A stretch of DNA of 64,000 nucleotides from Plotosus lineatus (lineage: Eukaryota; Chordata; Actinopteri; Siluriformes; Plotosidae): assembly GCA_024760905.1 (NCBI GenBank), contig CM045729.1, positions 79,029,050-79,093,049 of the forward strand, given 5' to 3'. Under the pieces are notes generated by a model, which saw nothing but the letters and a program-made list of their open reading frames with translations, was not told the DNA's origin and ran no database searches. Position 1 is the first letter of the stretch. Each line of letters starts with the position of its first letter. Positions 44,825-55,556 of this stretch are shown one piece after another. Made by a program: the position numbers and the translations under genes.

Positions 44825-46224
44825 TCATCATCATCATCATCATCATCACCATCATCATCATCTTTCTCTGGGGTTGGAACATAAGGGCAGCAGCCTAAGC
44901 AATGAGGTCTGGGCGTCGCTCTCCCCAGCCACTCCCTTCAACTCTTCTGGGGAGACACTGAGATGTTCTCAGACCAGCCAATAGACATAATCCCTCCAGC
45001 GTGTTCTGGGTCAATCCTGAAGTCCCTTCCCTGTTGAACATGCCCGAAACACCACACCAGGGAATCGTTTGGGAGTCATTCTAGCCAGATGCCTGAGCCA
45101 CCTCAACTGGCTCCTCAAAACACAGAGGAGAAGCAGTTCTGAGCTCCTCCTGGATGGCTGAGCTTCTCACTCTATCCTTAACGAACAACCCCACCATTCT
45201 ACAAGTGAAGCTCATTTCCACCAGTGCAAACCCAATCTTGTTCTATCGGTCACTACCCAAAGCTTGTGACCATAAGTGAGGGGTGGAATGTAAATTAATT
45301 GGTAAATTAAGATTTGAAAATTGCCTTGCGGCTCAGCTCCCTCTTCACCATGATGTACCAGTACAATCTCCATGCAACAGAAGTTGCAGCTATCTGCCTG
45401 TCGATATTCTGCTCCATCCTTCTGTCACTTGTGAACAAGACCCCCTGATACTTAAACTCCTCCACTTGAAGCAGGACCTCATCCCCAACCCAGAGAGTCC
45501 ATTCTTTTCTGGCTGAGAACCATAGCCTCGGACTTTGAGGTGCTGATTCTTCTTCTGTCCGCTTCAGACTCAGCTGCAGATCACTCCTATGAGAGCTGGA
45601 GATCCTGGATGGATGAAGCCAAAAAGACAATGTCATCCAAAAAGCAGAGATGAGATCTGATGGAAACAAAACCAGAAGCTCTCAAATGCTGTGGCTGCAC
45701 CTAGAAATTATATCCATAAAATTATGAACAGAATCAGTGACAAATGATAGCCTTGGCAAACTCCAACCCTCACCAGAAACAAATTCAACCTGTTGTTACC
45801 AATGCAGACCAAGCTCTGGCTCTGGTGATACAGAGACCGAATGGCACATAGCAACGTGTCTGGTACACCATACTTCCGGAACACACCCCACAAGATAGTC
45901 TGAGGAACGTGGTCAGAAGCTAAATACAAAATGGACATATGGACTTCTCTAAATCCACAAAAGACATGTGGACAGACTAGGCAAACTCTCATGCCCTCTC
46001 CAGGATCCTGTAGATGTATAGAGCTGGTCAAGAGTGACACGGCCAGGACAAAAACCATGTTGCTCAACCTGATTCCAAGACTCAACCATCAGTTGGATCC
46101 TCTTCTCCGGCACCGCTGAATAGACTTTTTTAGGTAGGCTGAGGAGTGTGATTCTACAATAATGGGAACACACCCTCCAGTCTCCCTTTTTAAAAATGGG
46201 AACTGCCAGCCCAGTTTGCCAATC
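44825..46224 (-). pseudogene. Rex3-type RTE LINE, reverse transcriptase remnant
   Basis: Minus strand, 3' tail at left as (TGA)n (44825-44861). From the 5' side the frames read WQTGLAVPIFKKGDWRVCS (46.2 kb), the motif for which Rex3 is known, then ITLLSLPKKVYS and a degraded PGRVTLDQLYT, then ILWGVFRKYGVP and VCQGYHLSLILF, a FLDD-type catalytic box in a shifted frame near 45640, and LLQVEEFKYQGVLFTS. The order is that of RT blocks 2 to 7. Frames break near 46085-45950, 45710-45670 and 45306. The endonuclease domain is missing (5' truncation). Intact Rex3 ORFs are around 1000 residues. The encoded enzyme would copy its own RNA at nicked DNA; this copy cannot. Confidence 0.82.
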
Positions 46225-46405
46225 CGTATATTTTGCATATATACACATATTTAATACAGTAAATATAATATATAATATATGATTATAATGACATAAACTT
46301 TAGTTTTATGTTTTTAAATTTTTCCATATATTTTTTGAAAACCAACATATAATCGAGAATGACTTAACTCGAAACAACTTAAGTTGAGGTATATCTGCAT
46401 ATATA

Positions 46406-47078
46406 CAGTGGTACCTTGACTTACAAGTGTCTCTTATAACAAATTTTCCATGATACGAGCTTCGGTTCCACTAAAAGTCTACCCCATCCAATGGGCAAAA
46501 TTTTGATTTACGAGATCTGCTGGGGAAATGGCTTTCCCGGGCCAATTAGCCTCATATTCTTCCACGTGCATTCCACCGTGCCCTGAGAATGCCTTGTGCA
46601 GTGCTTCACAATTATTTTCTGTGATACCCCCTATGGGAAGAAAAAAACATTTCACATACACACACCCGTGCAGCACCCTACGTATGATGATAAATAGTGT
46701 TTACTGCACGTCATATTGTTTGCTTTTTCCCTAAACCATAGAAAACACAGTTAGAGCCCCACTCTCACTCTCAAAAGCATGTTCCTCAGGGTCATACGCG
46801 CCCCCCCAATGGCATCACACTGTGCCCTCATTGGGGGGTGTGCCCCACTATTTGAGAAGTACAGTACTGGCCTTGTGGGAGCTCATCACAAGCCTTTCTT
46901 CACTGGAATTCGTAGCATGCACGTGCACAAAATTCTTCTCGTCCTCTGTGACACACCACCTCATGTCTGCGCACGTGACATCTTTGCCACAGTCGATGAT
47001 CGGAAGAGTTAGTTGACTTATTGTTTATTCTTGTTTTATTATTATTTATTATTATTTATTATTAATGTTAATGTACAT

Positions 47079-47115
<37 letters not shown>

Positions 47116-47216
47116 GAAATATTTATTGTTTTAACATGCTTATCATAAATATATGTGTTTGTGTCAGGTTATAGGAGTTTGGGAGGGGGTTGGAACAGAT
47201 TAATTGGTTTTCTATT
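46406..47216 (+). mobile_element. Pogo/Tigger-type MITE, family P3, with embedded hAT end
   Basis: TA at 46404-46405 and start CAGTGGTACCTTGACTTAC. 46772-46866 is a reversed piece of the hAT MITE seen at 27396 (AGCATGTTCCTCAGGGTCAT to CCCACTATTTGAGAAG). The right end is cut near 47216 where another Tigger end begins. Confidence 0.8.
47083..47114. repeat. (TTA)n microsatellite
   Basis: ATT/TTA trinucleotide run inside the P3 element. Confidence 0.9.
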
Positions 47217-47219
47217 ACA

Positions 47220-47418
47220 GACACTCCCCGATATACGTTCATCCATTTTATGTTTTTTTGATTTTACGAGGGTTTTTTTGTTCAAAAAAAAAAAAAAAGT
47301 CAAATTTTGAGTTTAGACGTACCTACATAGTACACTGACGTAATGATACAATGACGTAATGATGTGTCCATTGTTTACAAACGACAGACTGAACGTGGCC
47401 CTCATTCTTCCCAGTTCG

Positions 47419-47423
<5 letters not shown>
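47220..47423 (+). mobile_element. Pogo/Tigger element, family P5, left end
   Basis: Starts CAGACACTCCCCGATATACG; the segment 47310-47420 matches 40460-40565. It ends at a TA/TG array. Confidence 0.75.

Positions 47424-47508
<85 letters not shown>
47424..47508. repeat. (TA)n(TG)n compound microsatellite
   Basis: TA to about 47477, then TG to 47508. Confidence 0.97.
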
Positions 47509-47509
<1 letters not shown>

Positions 47510-47559
47510 ATTCCAGATGTATATTTATATATATAAATAGTTTCATTTTTTGAAATCTT

Positions 47560-47672
47560 CTTTATATAGATTTTATCTTTATGTCATTCTTACTTGCATG
47601 GAGCAACTGTGTGCCCACGATTACCATCGGACTCAATAAAGTATTCGGATTCGGATTCTGATTCTGATAATA
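47560..47672 (+). mobile_element. LINE 3' end with (TTCKGA)n tail
   Basis: GGACTCAATAAAGTATTCGG followed by GATTCGGATTCTGATTCTG. This is the usual 3' end of a fish LINE (L2/CR1/Rex1 group); the clade is not determined. A reverse counterpart may start at 50720. Confidence 0.55.
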
Positions 47673-48036
47673 ACTAAAGAAAGACCAACGCAGGGGAAAT
47701 AAATTTTAATCTCAAATGAAATATGTGTCACATGTTTGTGTGAAAAATGCTGATATGAGATATTAAAACAAAACAGATTGCCTGAAAAGAATTTAATTTA
47801 TTTTAAAATGCCCTAAAATAGAGGGAAACATAATATGGGATGCATTACATCACCCTACAATATAGTAACTGTGGACACCCCGTCATTGCTTCTCTCTTTG
47901 GTATTGATTTGATGTATGTTGTCAATCAAATGATGAATAATATATTGCTCTGCATTCATTAGTATTTGTAAGTCTGACTCTAAGGGAGTCAGTGCCTCAC
48001 CAACCGTCAGCCTCACCGTACGTCACTGTCATTGAG

Positions 48037-49540
48037 TGCTAACACATAAAATGTGTGATATCCAGTGGGTTTTTAATGGGATCATAATTTTTTTTCTCCT
48101 GATAGTTAATGAATATTTTTATTATATGATTATATATTTAAAATATTTTCCTGAAATGTTCTTAATTTATTCCATCAGCTGAAATATTTGCTAAAAATCA
48201 AGCAAAAATAGTTTTACATGGCTATGACATTTTGATTGTCTCCTCAGTGTTACTTTATTTTTCTTTTTAAACTTTAGTGAGTGTTTATTTTTTCACTTCA
48301 CTCCAAAGCTTTGAAGAATGTTTGTTTGGCTTTCATCTAAAGCCGCTCACTTTATTTTCTCCTCTATTAAAGAGAAAGATCTCCACGGCTCGTAGTAGGA
48401 CCTTTTCACCGGCACAGTGGATGGATTCGTACTCCAGACCACTCAAGCAGCTTAAAGTCGGATCGGTGTTAATTCACCGATTCCACAGTCAGGCATCTGA
48501 AAAGATGATCTGAACCTTAACCTCGGCTAAATCAATCCACCACGCACCCCCCCCCCCCCCCCAAGTGCACACTGGGAACAGGCTGTGTGACATTTTACCT
48601 CCTCTCCACCATCGCGCTTTCAATAACTTCATCGCAGCACAACTATTTCATAACTCAGAAGAAAAGCAAAAGGAAGGGGAACGTGCAGGAGAACTCAAAG
48701 TTTTATTTGTTGCTTTTGGGTTCTCTCTCTCTCTCGCTCTCTCTCTCTCAAATGTTTTATCCTTCAGCATCATCTCATAATATCTGATGGCAAATTCAGT
48801 ATGTCCACATGCTAACTTATCATTCTCACTTTAGCAAAATGTCATAAAAGTTTTTGAATGAGTCCAAGCATGCGAGGAAAAAGTAAGAATGGTGATAAAA
48901 AAAATAAAAAAATTAAAAAAAAACCACACACAAAAAAAAAGAAGCTTAGTTTTTTACAAACCAGTCTGGGTGACATGCCCAGAGCAGCAGAAAGGCACTA
49001 AGAACTTGAAGTCTCTCACATGTTCCTTAACAACCTGGCAGCTGGAAGACATCTGATTGGGAACCCATATCGCCGTGGCGACATCACTACGGCATTATAT
49101 TTTTAACCCGCAAAAGAGACAACGGAACCAGGGTTCGGTGTCAATCATAAAAGTTTTGCTTGTGGAGTGCTGATGAGGCCTCTAAGTTTTTGAGTTGTGA
49201 CACATCGGCGCCTCATAGCAGAGTCAAAAGCAAACTTTCCATCAGAGATTAACTCTCTAAACTTCCTAATGGTTTCCTATTTCCAGGCTTGCTCCAGGAG
49301 AAACAATCACACTGCTTCATCTCGCCTGGAAATGCAAGAACATGTACCCACCACTGAAATTTATGCAAAAACCTTTAAAACCACTTTTAAAAAAATCTCA
49401 TGTTTTCTCCCTTGAAGACGACGCTAGGACTGTTCTGTTCCTTACCACCAGCTCCAGAATTATTGGCACCCTTTAAGTAAACCCATTTACCATCAATTCT
49501 GTATCTATGTTCCTTCTCAGCCAGGGTCCCAGGACAACCT
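48037..49540. other. Mostly unique sequence
   Basis: Contains a C-run at 48547-48562, a CT tract at 48723-48750 and an A-rich tract at 48896-48950. Short frames at 48277-48513 and 49197-49415 show no domain. No recognised family. Confidence 0.4.
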
Positions 49541-49605
49541 GGTGCTAATCACAGGGTTAACACAGACACAAACACCCATTCACATTCACATTCACGCCTA
49601 TGGGC
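49541..49605 (-). mobile_element. SINE-B body fragment
   Basis: CCCATTCACATTCACATTC and neighbouring bases match the SINE-B body. The following SINE-A interrupts it. Confidence 0.55.
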
Positions 49606-49955
49606 AGGGGCAGAGGTGGCCTGGTGGTAAAGGTGCTGGATCACTGATCCTAAGGGTGGGAGTTCAAGTCCCACTCTCCACAAGGTTGTCACTACTGTCC
49701 CCCCAGTGCAGCTTACTGGGTTATCAAAGGCCGGCCATGTCTGTCGCTGTCTATGGTGTGAGGTTCATGTAAAAGAACCATTGCTGACTTTTGTAAAGAA
49801 GAGCTGCAAAGCTGTCAGCATGTTTCCATCCTGTGATGGCCTGGTGAGACGTCCAGGATGTACTCTGCCCTCTCCTAGAGTCGGCTGACATGGGCACCAG
49901 CCTCCCCGCGACCCTAATTAGGATTAAGCGGTTACAGAAAATGATCAGATGAATG
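49606..49955 (+). mobile_element. SINE-A
   Basis: Full-length forward copy: head GGCAGAGGTGGCCTGGTGG, B box AGTTCAAGTCCC, tail CTAATTAGGATTAAGCGG. Confidence 0.92.
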
Positions 49956-50176
49956 AACCTATGAGCAGATTAGACAAGAGAGTTTATTACAGCTTATAGA
50001 CATTTATTAATGCTTTGAATTCCTATAAGAATGTGGTGCTCAGTGGAAAACTAAAAAAACTTTTAAAAGCCCATCGACTCAGTAGAAAATAGTTTTAAAT
50101 GTAGATGAAAGCTGAACATATCGGAACATTAGCAACACCCATCAGATGACTGACTTGAAACTTTTTCAAATATATA

Positions 50177-50701
50177 CAGGGATCCCTCGCTACTTTGCGC
50201 TTCAATTCATGCGGTGCATCGCGTTTTTTTTTTTTGTTTTTTTTTTTTGTTTTTTTTTTAAATATTTATCAAATTAAAAAATAAGAAAATTAAGGAAGAA
50301 TAGGGGAAAAGTTAAGGAACATGCCGCAAAAACAAGGCCAATTATGCAAAAAAACAACAACAACAAAACAATAAAAACAAACAAACAAAAACAAAAAACA
50401 ACCCAAAACCTCCCATCAAAACTACTTACATTTTTGTGAGGTTCGTGTCTGAATGCGTGCACATGCATCTGCTCGCGTGCGCGCGTCTGTATGTGTGTGT
50501 ATTTATATTTTATTTGCATCTTATGCATTATTAATTGTTATTATAAGCATTTATAGCATTGAATATGTATTTATTGATATTATAAGCACATATACATGTA
50601 CGTGTACATCAGTCGGGGGGGGGTTGATCCTATTTCGCAGAATTCGGTGGTCGTGGAGGGGATCTCAATCCCAATTAACCGCGGAAAGTGAGGACTTGTT
50701 G
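50177..50701 (+). mobile_element. Pogo/Tigger-type MITE, family P1, copy 6
   Basis: Left end CAGGGATCCCTCGCTACTTTG with TA at 50175-50176 is intact; the right end is worn (GTGAGGACTTGTTG) with TA at 50702-50703. It is the most complete copy and defines the family. Confidence 0.9.
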
Positions 50702-50703
50702 TA

Positions 50704-51279
50704 TATCATAAACATGTATGAATCTGAATCAAAATCAGCTTTACTGTTGTTACGCTGGCATTAAACTGGGTATATACAATACAGGTGTGTGTCTAATCTT
50801 CAAAAAAAGATCAATTTCAAAAAGTCTTCACATATAAATAAATATATAGAGAAAGTATTGCAACTGCAAAAAAATAAATAAATAAATAAATAAAAAGTTG
50901 TGTCTAATGAAAAAAAGAATAATTTTAAATCTTTTTCAGAAAAATGAGTAACTTAGTTTATGATAACTTTCAGCACACGATGACTCACTGATCACAAATT
51001 ACGTGATTACAAATAAATTCACAACAGTGATTTTTTTTTTTTCATTGTTGGAACCGCTTTTCAGTTTCTTTCTCCAGCTTAGAGCGCAATCTGTTTTTTT
51101 GAAGCAATGTCATTTACAACACGCAGCTTTTTAATCTCTCCTGAGTTTGCCGATAGTGTAGACTGTTTAAAAAGTGGTACTTATGTACGATATAGTTATT
51201 GTAAAATATAAAATAAATAAAGTCAATGAGCACAGAGCACTTGCACTGAATACCATTAATGAGGAAATATAAACATAAT
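50704..51279. other. Mostly unassigned; LINE-tail-like start
   Basis: 50718-50760 (TGAATCTGAATCAAAATCAG) resembles a reverse LINE 3' end. The remainder is AT-rich with an (AAAT)n run at 50872-50895. Confidence 0.4.
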
Positions 51280-51299
51280 ATACATTAATATACAAACTA

Positions 51300-51743
51300 C
51301 TAAGACGGTGTTGAGGCCAACGATGCTGTATGGGTTAGAAACAGTGGCCCTGGGGAAAAGACAGGAGGCAGAGTTGGAGGTAGCAGAGATGAAAATGTTG
51401 AGGTTCTCTTTGGGAGTAACGAGGATGGATAGGATTAGGAATGAGCACGTCAGAGGGACAGCACATGTAAGACGTTTTGGAGACAAAGTCAGAGAGGCTA
51501 GATTGAGATGGTTTGGACATGTACAGAGGAGGGATAGTGAGTATATTGGTAATAGGATGCTGAGGCTGGAACTACCAGGCAAAAGGCCTAGAGGAAGACC
51601 AAAGAGACGATTCATGGATGTGGTAAAGGAGGACATGAAGGTCGTTGGTGTAAGAGAAGAAGATGCAAAGGATAGGGTGAGATGGAGGCAGATGATTCGC
51701 TGTGGCGACCCCTGAAGGGAAAAGCCGAAAGGGAAAGAAGAAG
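51300..51743 (+). pseudogene. RTE-type LINE, 5'-truncated insertion with 20-bp target duplication
   Basis: Flanked by perfect 20-bp copies ending CATTAATATACAAACTA at 51280-51299 and 51744-51763, the mark of target-primed reverse transcription. It carries an open frame (51308-51715, 135 residues) with TMLYGLETVAL near residue 5, AEMKMLRFSLGVTRMDRI near 45, RLRWFGHVQRR near 85 and GKRPRGRPKRRF near 110, ending CGDP and stop. This is the C-terminal region of RTE ORF2 after the reverse transcriptase. The catalytic RT and endonuclease are absent, so it is a dead-on-arrival copy rather than a gene. The 3' tail has GCGACCCCTGAAGGG and ends in (AAG)n. Confidence 0.85.
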
Positions 51744-51763
51744 ATACATTAATATACAAACTA

Positions 51764-52171
51764 GTGTATATAAGCATGTTCCACACATTAATCCACCAAA
51801 ATATTAAAAACATGAGCACTAACAGGTGAAGAATATAACAAGAACTATCACTTTACAGTGGCGACTCCCAAACAGAGGCATGTTTAAAGCAGAAAATGAG
51901 CAGTGAGTTCTAGAAGTGGAAGTGTTGGGAGCGGGAAAATTCATGTGAGTGACTCCCACAACAGCCAAAATGTGATGGATAAACGACTGGATCTGTTCAT
52001 CACAAAACAGCAGGGCACGTCGGTGCTCCAGGTATGCATGGTTAAGTACCTACCAAAGGTGGTCCAAGGAAGGGCAACCAGTCAACTGCAAGGAGTGCCA
52101 CGGCTGCCCAATCATACAGCCCAGTCTGGTCTGATCCCACGGAAGATCTACTGCGCACATGCAGTGAAATA
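51764..52171. other. No recognised feature
   Basis: Unique-looking sequence between an RTE LINE and a P2 MITE. 51930-52150 is GC-richer with no domain in any frame. Confidence 0.4.
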
Positions 52172-52456
52172 CAGTGGTACCACACCTTACAAAATTAATC
52201 CGTTCCAGAGCCTTTTTCTTAACCTGGATTTTCCGTAAATTGAATCGCATTTTACATGTAATACGTGTGATTCGTTCCAAGGCCCCCAATACTACCCCCT
52301 AAACTCTTTCAAAATTTTAAAAGTATACCTTTTAAGACCTCCTTCTGCTTCAATATCATACCAATGGTAGATGGGTTTGGCCATATTCCTTTGCGATATC
52401 ACTCAACCGCATGCCAAGAGCCCGCTTCTTCTTTTCACTCGCACTGGAAATCACAC

Positions 52457-52523
<67 letters not shown>

Positions 52524-52968
52524 TGTGTGTGTTGACCATGTCTTCTTAGCAGTGGTATTCACTTTACTTCACTTATCCCTTAACATCCGGGGATGTCGTT
52601 GGGGCGCCAGCAGAGGTATTGCAATTACTCAAAAAACTCATGAAACAACAGTAACTCTGTCCTTTACACAAAAAGCATTATGGGAGAAGAAGCTCCATAA
52701 TAGCTAATGGGAGGGAGCTGTGTAATCCCTCCTAGTCAATGGGAGACCAGCGGGGCGGGATGTTGGAAGTCAATGGGAGAGCAGCTCGTGCATAGTTTGA
52801 TTGGCACGTTTTAATGTTTGAATGGTGTGTTTGAATGTTTGAATGGCGCGTTTGGTGCCTTTCGTAAGGAGAACTTGTTTCGTATACAGAGACAAAAAAT
52901 TTTGGAAGATGTTTTTCGTAACCTGGATTTTTCATTTGCTGGGACTATCGTAAGGTGAGTTCCCACTG
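52172..52968 (+). mobile_element. Pogo/Tigger-type MITE, family P2
   Basis: TA at 52170-52171 and 52969-52970; inverted ends CAGTGGTACCACACCTTAC and (complement of right) CAGTGGGAACTCACCTTACG. Contains (TG)n at 52457-52540 and a CCAAT/GC-box segment near 52700-52790 matching the block at 1437-1625 in reverse. Confidence 0.88.
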
Positions 52969-53254
52969 TATATAGGCTATAACAGGAAGGACTTAGAATA
53001 CAGTGCAATGCAGCTTATTATGCATGCGGCTGCTTAACCTGAAATTAGACTGAAACTAGTTCATGTTATCATTGTAAATATTCGGTTATTGTAGGGATTT
53101 AAAAAATAAAAATAATAATAATAATAATTCTCTTAAAGAGATTTCCACAAAACATCCAAAAATGTTCTATACTTTATTGATTCATATCTGATAAGGAACA
53201 TTGTTGTGAAATCCTTCTGGTGATTTGAACAATCATGATTTTTGTGTTATTGTT

Positions 53255-53588
53255 GTGTTCATTTTCTGTAACTGCTTAATCCTAATTAGGGTTGCGGGGA
53301 GGCTGGTGCCCATCCCAGCCGACTCTGGGTGAGGGCAGAATATACCCTAGACAGCTTGCCAGGCCATCGCAGGGCAGAAATATGCTGACGGCTATGCAGC
53401 TACTCTTGTTAAAAGTCAGCAATGGTTCTTTTACATGAACCTCACACCATAGACAGTGAGAGACATGGCCGGCCTTTGATAACCCAGTTAGCTGCACTGG
53501 GGGGACAGTGACAACCTGTTGAGAGTGGGACTTGAACCCTCAACCTTAGGATCAGTGTCAGCACCTTTACCATTAGGCCACTGCTCCC
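53255..53588 (-). mobile_element. SINE-A
   Basis: Reverse full-length copy, tail at 53256 and head at 53560-53588. Confidence 0.92.
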
Positions 53589-53727
53589 CGTGTTACTGAT
53601 ATTTCTTATTCAATATATATATTTATATCTACAGTCTGGCTTGTACAGCTTAATAATAAGCTGTTATTTACTGTATGCTGACAAATGGGCATGCAGACTG
53701 CCTGGACAAAAACAAAAAAGCCACACA

Positions 53728-53893
53728 CTAATATTTTCTTTTTGTGCCTTTAGCCTTAATTTCAGCATGTAATTGTAATGCCATTGTTTCAGCAAACTTA
53801 ACGACATAACATTTATTTTGTTCACTCAGTATATTCAGGTCATCAGCCAACTTCTTTTTATTATCACAATAATGTTGCTGAGCCTTAACCCAA
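53728..53893 (-). other. Candidate terminal coding exon next to the LTR element
   Basis: On the minus strand, about 54 codons run without a stop from the LTR edge to a TAG at 53728-53730. The encoded segment is WVKAQQHYCDNKKKLADDLN at its start and ends EIKAKGTKRKY; it is rich in Lys, Ala, Gln and Leu and looks helical. In the pre-insertion sequence, the bases just upstream (now at 61689 onward on the minus strand) read TTGTTGCTCCAG, a fair splice acceptor. I do not recognise the protein. It may be the last exon of a host gene, of another transposon gene, or chance. Confidence 0.35.
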
Positions 53894-53894
53894 C

Positions 53895-54591
53895 TGTAAC
53901 ACCAGCTTGATATAGCTGTGCTAGATTTTATACTAGGTTCTGGAGGAGTAAAATGAATTGTGGAGATTTGAATTTGAACAGCCGGCAGATTTATTACAAT
54001 TAACAATACTACAAGAAACAGTGCAAACAATATTGTAGAACTTTCTTTACAAATTAAAAATAAAATAAAATAAGCTTAAGTCTCTAAGGTTTGATTCGTG
54101 TGAACCCGGGAGTCTTTTCCAGGATTGTGATCCGTTTGGGATAAAGGTGTTTTTATCTGTTCTTATCTGGGATCCTGTGATTTGAAGTGGTTGGGTCTGT
54201 AGATCTACTCTCGCATCCAGAGAACAGTTGGCCACACTGCTTCTGGATCCACCAAGAGTTCTCACTGGATTTGGCTCACCATCCGTGTCCGAAACCAGCT
54301 TCAAGATCAAATCCAGATCCACTAAAAAACCAGTCGGAGCTTCCAAGAAAACAAACTCTCTCCACCCGGTTCGATTGAGAGAGAACAAAACACATACAAG
54401 GCTTCGTGTCGCTTTTCGAGGGCTCTGTATGCGTCCTGCTCTTCACGCTCTCTGCTGCACTCTCTGCTGGTCGCATGCAGGCACGTGCCTATGATGCGTT
54501 CAAGGGGACTAGGAAACTAGTGCTTTCAGGGAGTGTTGGAACTAGGGTTTTTTCCAATAAAATTAGTAACCATGTGTTTACCTGTGTTACA
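53895..54591 (-). repeat. 3' LTR (697 bp)
   Basis: Ends TGTAACAC and GTGTTACA. It reads as identical to the 5' LTR at a constant offset of 7097 bp. AATAAA on the minus strand lies at 53990-53995. Confidence 0.96.
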
Positions 54592-54604
54592 CCCTCCCCC
54601 CTTG
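54592..54604 (-). other. Polypurine tract
   Basis: On the minus strand AAGGGGGGAGGG lies directly before the 3' LTR, the usual place for priming plus-strand DNA synthesis. Confidence 0.88.
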
Positions 54605-54641
54605 AATAAGCATGAGTCCCGTCATGTACTTAAATGTTTGT

Positions 54642-55454
54642 TTAAACATCATAGATCTGATGGTTTTCATAGCTACTAAATGACTCTAGGGCTTGGTTAA
54701 AGTTATCCAAGAACCGTTGTGCAAAAGATATCAGCGGTTGACCCAATTGAGGGTAATGAAACCGTCCTGGGGCTCGCTTTAATCTTTCAGATTTTCTCAC
54801 ATTGGGAGTTTCATTTGTTGTTTCAATTGTCTGTTCTGTTTGTTGGTCAATCACATCACCATTTTGCTCTGTGTCCACAATATTAACGTCTGGTCCTCCT
54901 TGTATTTGGTTTTCATCATCTCCTCCTTCCATGACATCTGAATGTGATTCCTCTTTGAGTAGTTCGGCCTCATTCTGATTTTCCTGTTCATTGTCCATCT
55001 CGTCTGTGTCTGTCTCAACTGAAACTGTTGGGTGCAAGGAGGTATCCTTATTGAGTGAGAGTGGTTCATTTGAAATATCCGAGTTTGTTGTCTGGTTTCG
55101 TACATTTGATTGGTCTTGATTATTGTCATAAATCTTAATGAATGTCTCTGTTTCGATTGAAGGTTGTCCTGGCATGGGTTCATACTCCTCCTCTGATTCT
55201 GACAGATCTGTGTCCTGTGGTTCGGAAGGACTTTGTCGAGTTTTGCGTCTACGTGGAGGTTTTGGTCTTGTCTCAACTTCATCGTTAATGTCTGAGAGGT
55301 CACCACACGCAAGTAAAAGGTCTCGGTGAAGAGTTCTACTTGGACCATCACCTCTCTCTGGTCGAACCACATACACAGGAACATTTTCCATTTTCTTGAC
55401 AACACGGTACACCATGCGTTCCCATTTGTCGGCAAGTTTATGTTTATTGCGCAA
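54642..55454 (-). pseudogene. Gypsy integrase C-terminal domain and acidic tail
   Basis: This 270-residue open frame starts within the integrase C-terminal region. Residues 1-55 (KLADKWERMVYRVV, then RTLHRDLLLAC) match the GPY/F-like module of gypsy integrases, which helps bind DNA. The rest is a long acidic Ser/Glu/Asp/Asn-rich linker (about 56-215) and a conserved end, VRKSERLKRAPGRFHYP, common in fish gypsy polyproteins. In an intact element it would be fused to the integrase core; here a frameshift near 55560 separates them. The polyprotein end lies just before the polypurine tract. No envelope-like signal peptide or membrane segment is visible. Confidence 0.82.
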
Positions 55455-55556
55455 ACGGACATTTTTGACTAAAACTCTATCTCCTGCTTCAAGAGTGGAT
55501 TCTCTGACTTTCTTATCAAATCTGCTCTTATTGCGCTCTGCAACTTTTTGGAGTTT

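Larger units (their letters stand above)
43924..48028. mobile_element. hAT-type element, 4.1 kb including nested insertions
   Basis: TCATTGAG is duplicated exactly at 43916-43923 and 48029-48036. The ends are inverted: left CAGTGACGTGCATTCAGG, right complement CAGTGACGTACGGTGAGG, each followed by GGTGAGGCAC-like or GCGAGGCAC sequence. The interior contains a SINE piece, a Rex3 LINE, two Tigger elements and a TA array. Once these are removed less than about 2 kb of native sequence remains, with no transposase frame. Confidence 0.85.

Noticed and set aside
54047..54388. 113-codon frame inside the 3' LTR, repeated in the 5' LTR
   Set aside because: It is identical in both LTRs only because the LTRs are identical. 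LTRs of this group do not normally encode proteins, and no domain is visible.
54851..55462. 203-codon minus-strand frame overlapping the integrase tail
   Set aside because: It is the shifted-frame shadow of the acidic integrase tail frame at 54642-55454.
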